Position numbers and translations under genes: made by a program
Part shown: piece after piece, positions 62,633 through 64,000 of the stretch
Layout of the letters: the number at the start of each line of letters is the position of its first letter
Numbering within the stretch: the first letter of the stretch is position 1
The notes under the pieces: generated by a model
What the model was told of the DNA's origin: nothing
Seen by the model: only the letters and a program-made list of their open reading frames with translations
Database searches by the model: none
Assembly (NCBI RefSeq): GCF_003812745.1
Contig: NZ_CP033831.1
Location: 2,790,001 to 2,854,000 of the forward strand
DNA from: Serratia sp. FDAARGOS_506
Lineage (GTDB): Bacteria > Pseudomonadota > Gammaproteobacteria > Enterobacterales > Enterobacteriaceae
DNA: 64,000 nucleotides
Direction of reading: 5' to 3'

Positions 62633-63001
62633 ATGAAAAAAACACTAAGCCTGTTGGCGTTGTTGCTGCTGAGCGGCTGCGGCGCCGGGCGTCAGGCCGG
62701 CATCCCGTTGCCGGAGCCGCAGGCCGAGTCGCAGGCCACGGTACCGCTCAGCTATCCGGTTCGGGTGCATAACGCGGTGAGCCGCGAGCTGCGTTTGCCT
62801 GAACACGCGCGCGGCCAACGCTGCACCATCAGCATTCGGCTGCGGCCGGATGGCAAGCTGGCGAGCAGCAAGGTAGTAAGAGGCGACGCGCCCCTGTGCG
62901 CAGCGGCGAGCGCGGCTGTGCAGCACGCGCAGTTTCCACCGATGGCCACCGCCACCGAGTACGCGCTGTTCAACGCCGTGGTGCTCGATTTCGTTCCTTG
63001 A
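62633..63001 (+). CDS. Lipoprotein carrying a TolA C-terminal (domain III)-like domain
   Basis: 122 residues. Signal peptide with lipobox LLSGC (Cys16), so the protein is lipid-anchored. Residues about 45-122 (RCTISIRLRPDGKLASSKVVRGDAPLCAAASAAVQ, then PPMATATEYALFNAVVLDFVP) match the TolA C-terminal domain, including its two cysteines (Cys64, Cys89). TolA itself spans the periplasm on a long helix; here the domain is tethered to a membrane directly. It could bind TolB, colicins or porins; inference. It stands alone. Confidence 0.82.
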   Translation: MKKTLSLLALLLLSGCGAGRQAGIPLPEPQAESQATVPLSYPVRVHNAVSRELRLPEHARGQRCTISIRLRPDGKLASSKVVRGDAPLCAAASAAVQHAQFPPMATATEYALFNAVVLDFVP

Positions 63002-63380
63002 TGGGATATCACGGACGGGCCCCCGGCGCGGTTAATGCTTGTCAGTTAGCGTTTTTATGAAGTACTCGTGTTGTTTTCGGTCGATAAATGAGAGGTGCAT
63101 CATGAGACTCCTGCACCTCGACCGAGCCAGGGGCCGTTCATGTTGGCCACAGAGAAATGCGGATATTTACGGCAATTCAGACTACACGAAACACAAAAAG
63201 ATGGGATAAAAAATGCCAGTCAGGTTTAACTGACTGATATTACCGCCTCCGCGGCCCGTTTTTTCGCTTTTACGCGTACGCAACCCGCTGAATTTTCACT
63301 TAGCTTTGCCATTTTCGTTATTTTGAACGCCGCTACGGCTCACGGATACTGGGAGAAAATCTCTCACCGCGAGCCGCAGC
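63002..63380. other. 379-bp gap holding the short structured repeat
   Basis: Holds the repeat at 63034-63178, an AATGCCAGTCA/TGACTGATATT hairpin with A-run at 63206-63241, and the promoter region of the desaturase gene. Nothing else recognised. Confidence 0.6.
63034..63178. repeat. 145-bp deleted copy of the structured repeat
   Basis: Matches both ends of the 700-bp copy at 23465-24164 but lacks the 550-bp core. The join is at GGGGCCG/TTCAT; the long copy has GCCG at both core borders. It keeps TCGGTCGA (63077-63084) with TCGACCGA (63118-63125) and a perfect inner pair GAGGTGCA (63092-63099)/TGCACCTC (63112-63119). Homology goes on to the hairpin with A-run past 63206. Confidence 0.75.
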
Positions 63381-64000
63381 ATGTCCCACGCCCACTATTT
63401 GCATCCCGAACAGCGCGAACGAATCAGGCAGCTTTATCGGCGCCGGCATTGGCGGCTGGAATTGCCCACCTGGGGGATCATGGCGGCGGTGTACGGCGGC
63501 TGGTTCGCCGTGGCGCTGGGGTGGCAAACACTGGGCCCGTGGCTTGGCGCGCCGCTGTTGATTCTCCTGACCACCTGGTACATGTCGTTGCAACACGAGC
63601 TGATCCACGGCCATCCGACGCGCTGGCCGCGCGTCAATCAGCTGTTCGGCCTATTGCCGCTGGCGGTGTGGTATCCCTACGGGTTGTATCGCGATTCGCA
63701 TCTGCGCCATCACCGCAACGACCACCTGACCGATCCGCACGAAGATCCCGAAAGTTATTACTTCAGCGCCGCGCAGTGGCGGCGCTATCCCCGCCTGCTG
63801 CCGCTGCTGGCCGCCGTGCGCAATATGCTGATCGGCCGGGTGCTCCTCGGCCCGGCGCTGGATATCGCCGCGACCCTGGCCGGGGCGGTGAAAGCGCTTG
63901 CCTCTGGGGAGTGGCGCACCTGGGGGATGTGGGGAGTGCACCTGTCGCTGCTGGCGATGTTGCTGAACTGGCTGCAGGCGCAGGGTATCGGCGCGGCGTT
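63381..64000 (+). CDS. Membrane fatty-acid desaturase, 3' end cut by window
   Basis: Open frame from ATG 63381 to the window end (206 codons seen). It has two of the histidine boxes of membrane di-iron desaturases: HELIHGH (His72, His76, His78) and HLRHH (His107, His110, His111), separated by hydrophobic segments. The third box lies beyond the window. Related proteins act on fatty acids, carotenoids or alkanes; the substrate is unknown. The ribosome site is weak. Confidence 0.82.
   Translation, partial: MSHAHYLHPEQRERIRQLYRRRHWRLELPTWGIMAAVYGGWFAVALGWQTLGPWLGAPLLILLTTWYMSLQHELIHGHPTRWPRVNQLFGLLPLAVWYPYGLYRDSHLRHHRNDHLTDPHEDPESYYFSAAQWRRYPRLLPLLAAVRNMLIGRVLLGPALDIAATLAGAVKALASGEWRTWGMWGVHLSLLAMLLNWLQAQGIGAA

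Overview
The window is about 60% GC and almost fully coding. It reads as a chromosomal segment of a member of the Enterobacterales, most likely Serratia (S. marcescens group). The basis is protein-level resemblance to E. coli K-12 genes I know (BglX, Cdh, YajD, LsrK, LsrG, EamA, AmyA, YjaB, YehS, SseA). These are mixed with soil-type functions: urea carboxylase with a Urt transporter, a PhnCDE transporter, and many LysR and GNAT genes. The species call is inference. I see no prophage, transposase, CRISPR array, rRNA or tRNA. Both ends cut a gene: bglX lacks its N-terminus and a fatty-acid desaturase lacks its C-terminus.

Layout. 0-5.4 kb: bglX, a TIM-barrel-like protein, a decayed methyltransferase, a small exported protein and an alpha/beta hydrolase. 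5.6-8 kb: cdh, then a ParA-type ATPase with a small basic partner, flanked by AT-rich repeats, and yajD. 8-18 kb: GNAT, LysR, an MFS exporter, the isolated AI-2 genes lsrK and lsrG, eamA, a LysE exporter with an AraC regulator, a RIO kinase and amyA. 18.6-23.4 kb: a MarR-GNAT fusion, an anion permease, a DapF-like protein lacking both catalytic cysteines, and two DUF1471 genes beside a TetR regulator that shares operator-like sites with them. 23.5-24.2 kb: a 700-bp hairpin-rich repeat; a 145-bp deleted version lies at 63.0-63.2 kb. 24.2-31 kb: a MetNIQ-like ABC transporter and assorted enzymes. 31.4-32.6 kb: a second tryptophanyl-tRNA synthetase behind a classical Trp-Trp leader-peptide attenuator. 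32.7-36.4 kb: phnCDEE with a Pho box; its terminator is split by a palindromic MITE. 37.2-49 kb: a sigma-54-type promoter, then allophanate hydrolase, urea carboxylase, a GntR regulator and urtABCDE. This makes a complete urea uptake and ATP-dependent urea breakdown unit. 49-64 kb: parDE, a Fur-box FAD enzyme, sseA, a MocR regulator divergent from DUF1127-GST, and a LysR-controlled amidohydrolase, monooxygenase and YcaC-like cluster. A TolA-domain lipoprotein, the short repeat and the desaturase close the window.

The most promising leads are four. The ParA locus has a 23-bp site found again 51 kb away. The two-copy structured element folds into many nested stems. The trpS2 attenuator is complete. 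The DapF-fold protein has serine at both catalytic cysteine positions. All functional assignments come from reading the sequence and from memory of the families; no search was run.
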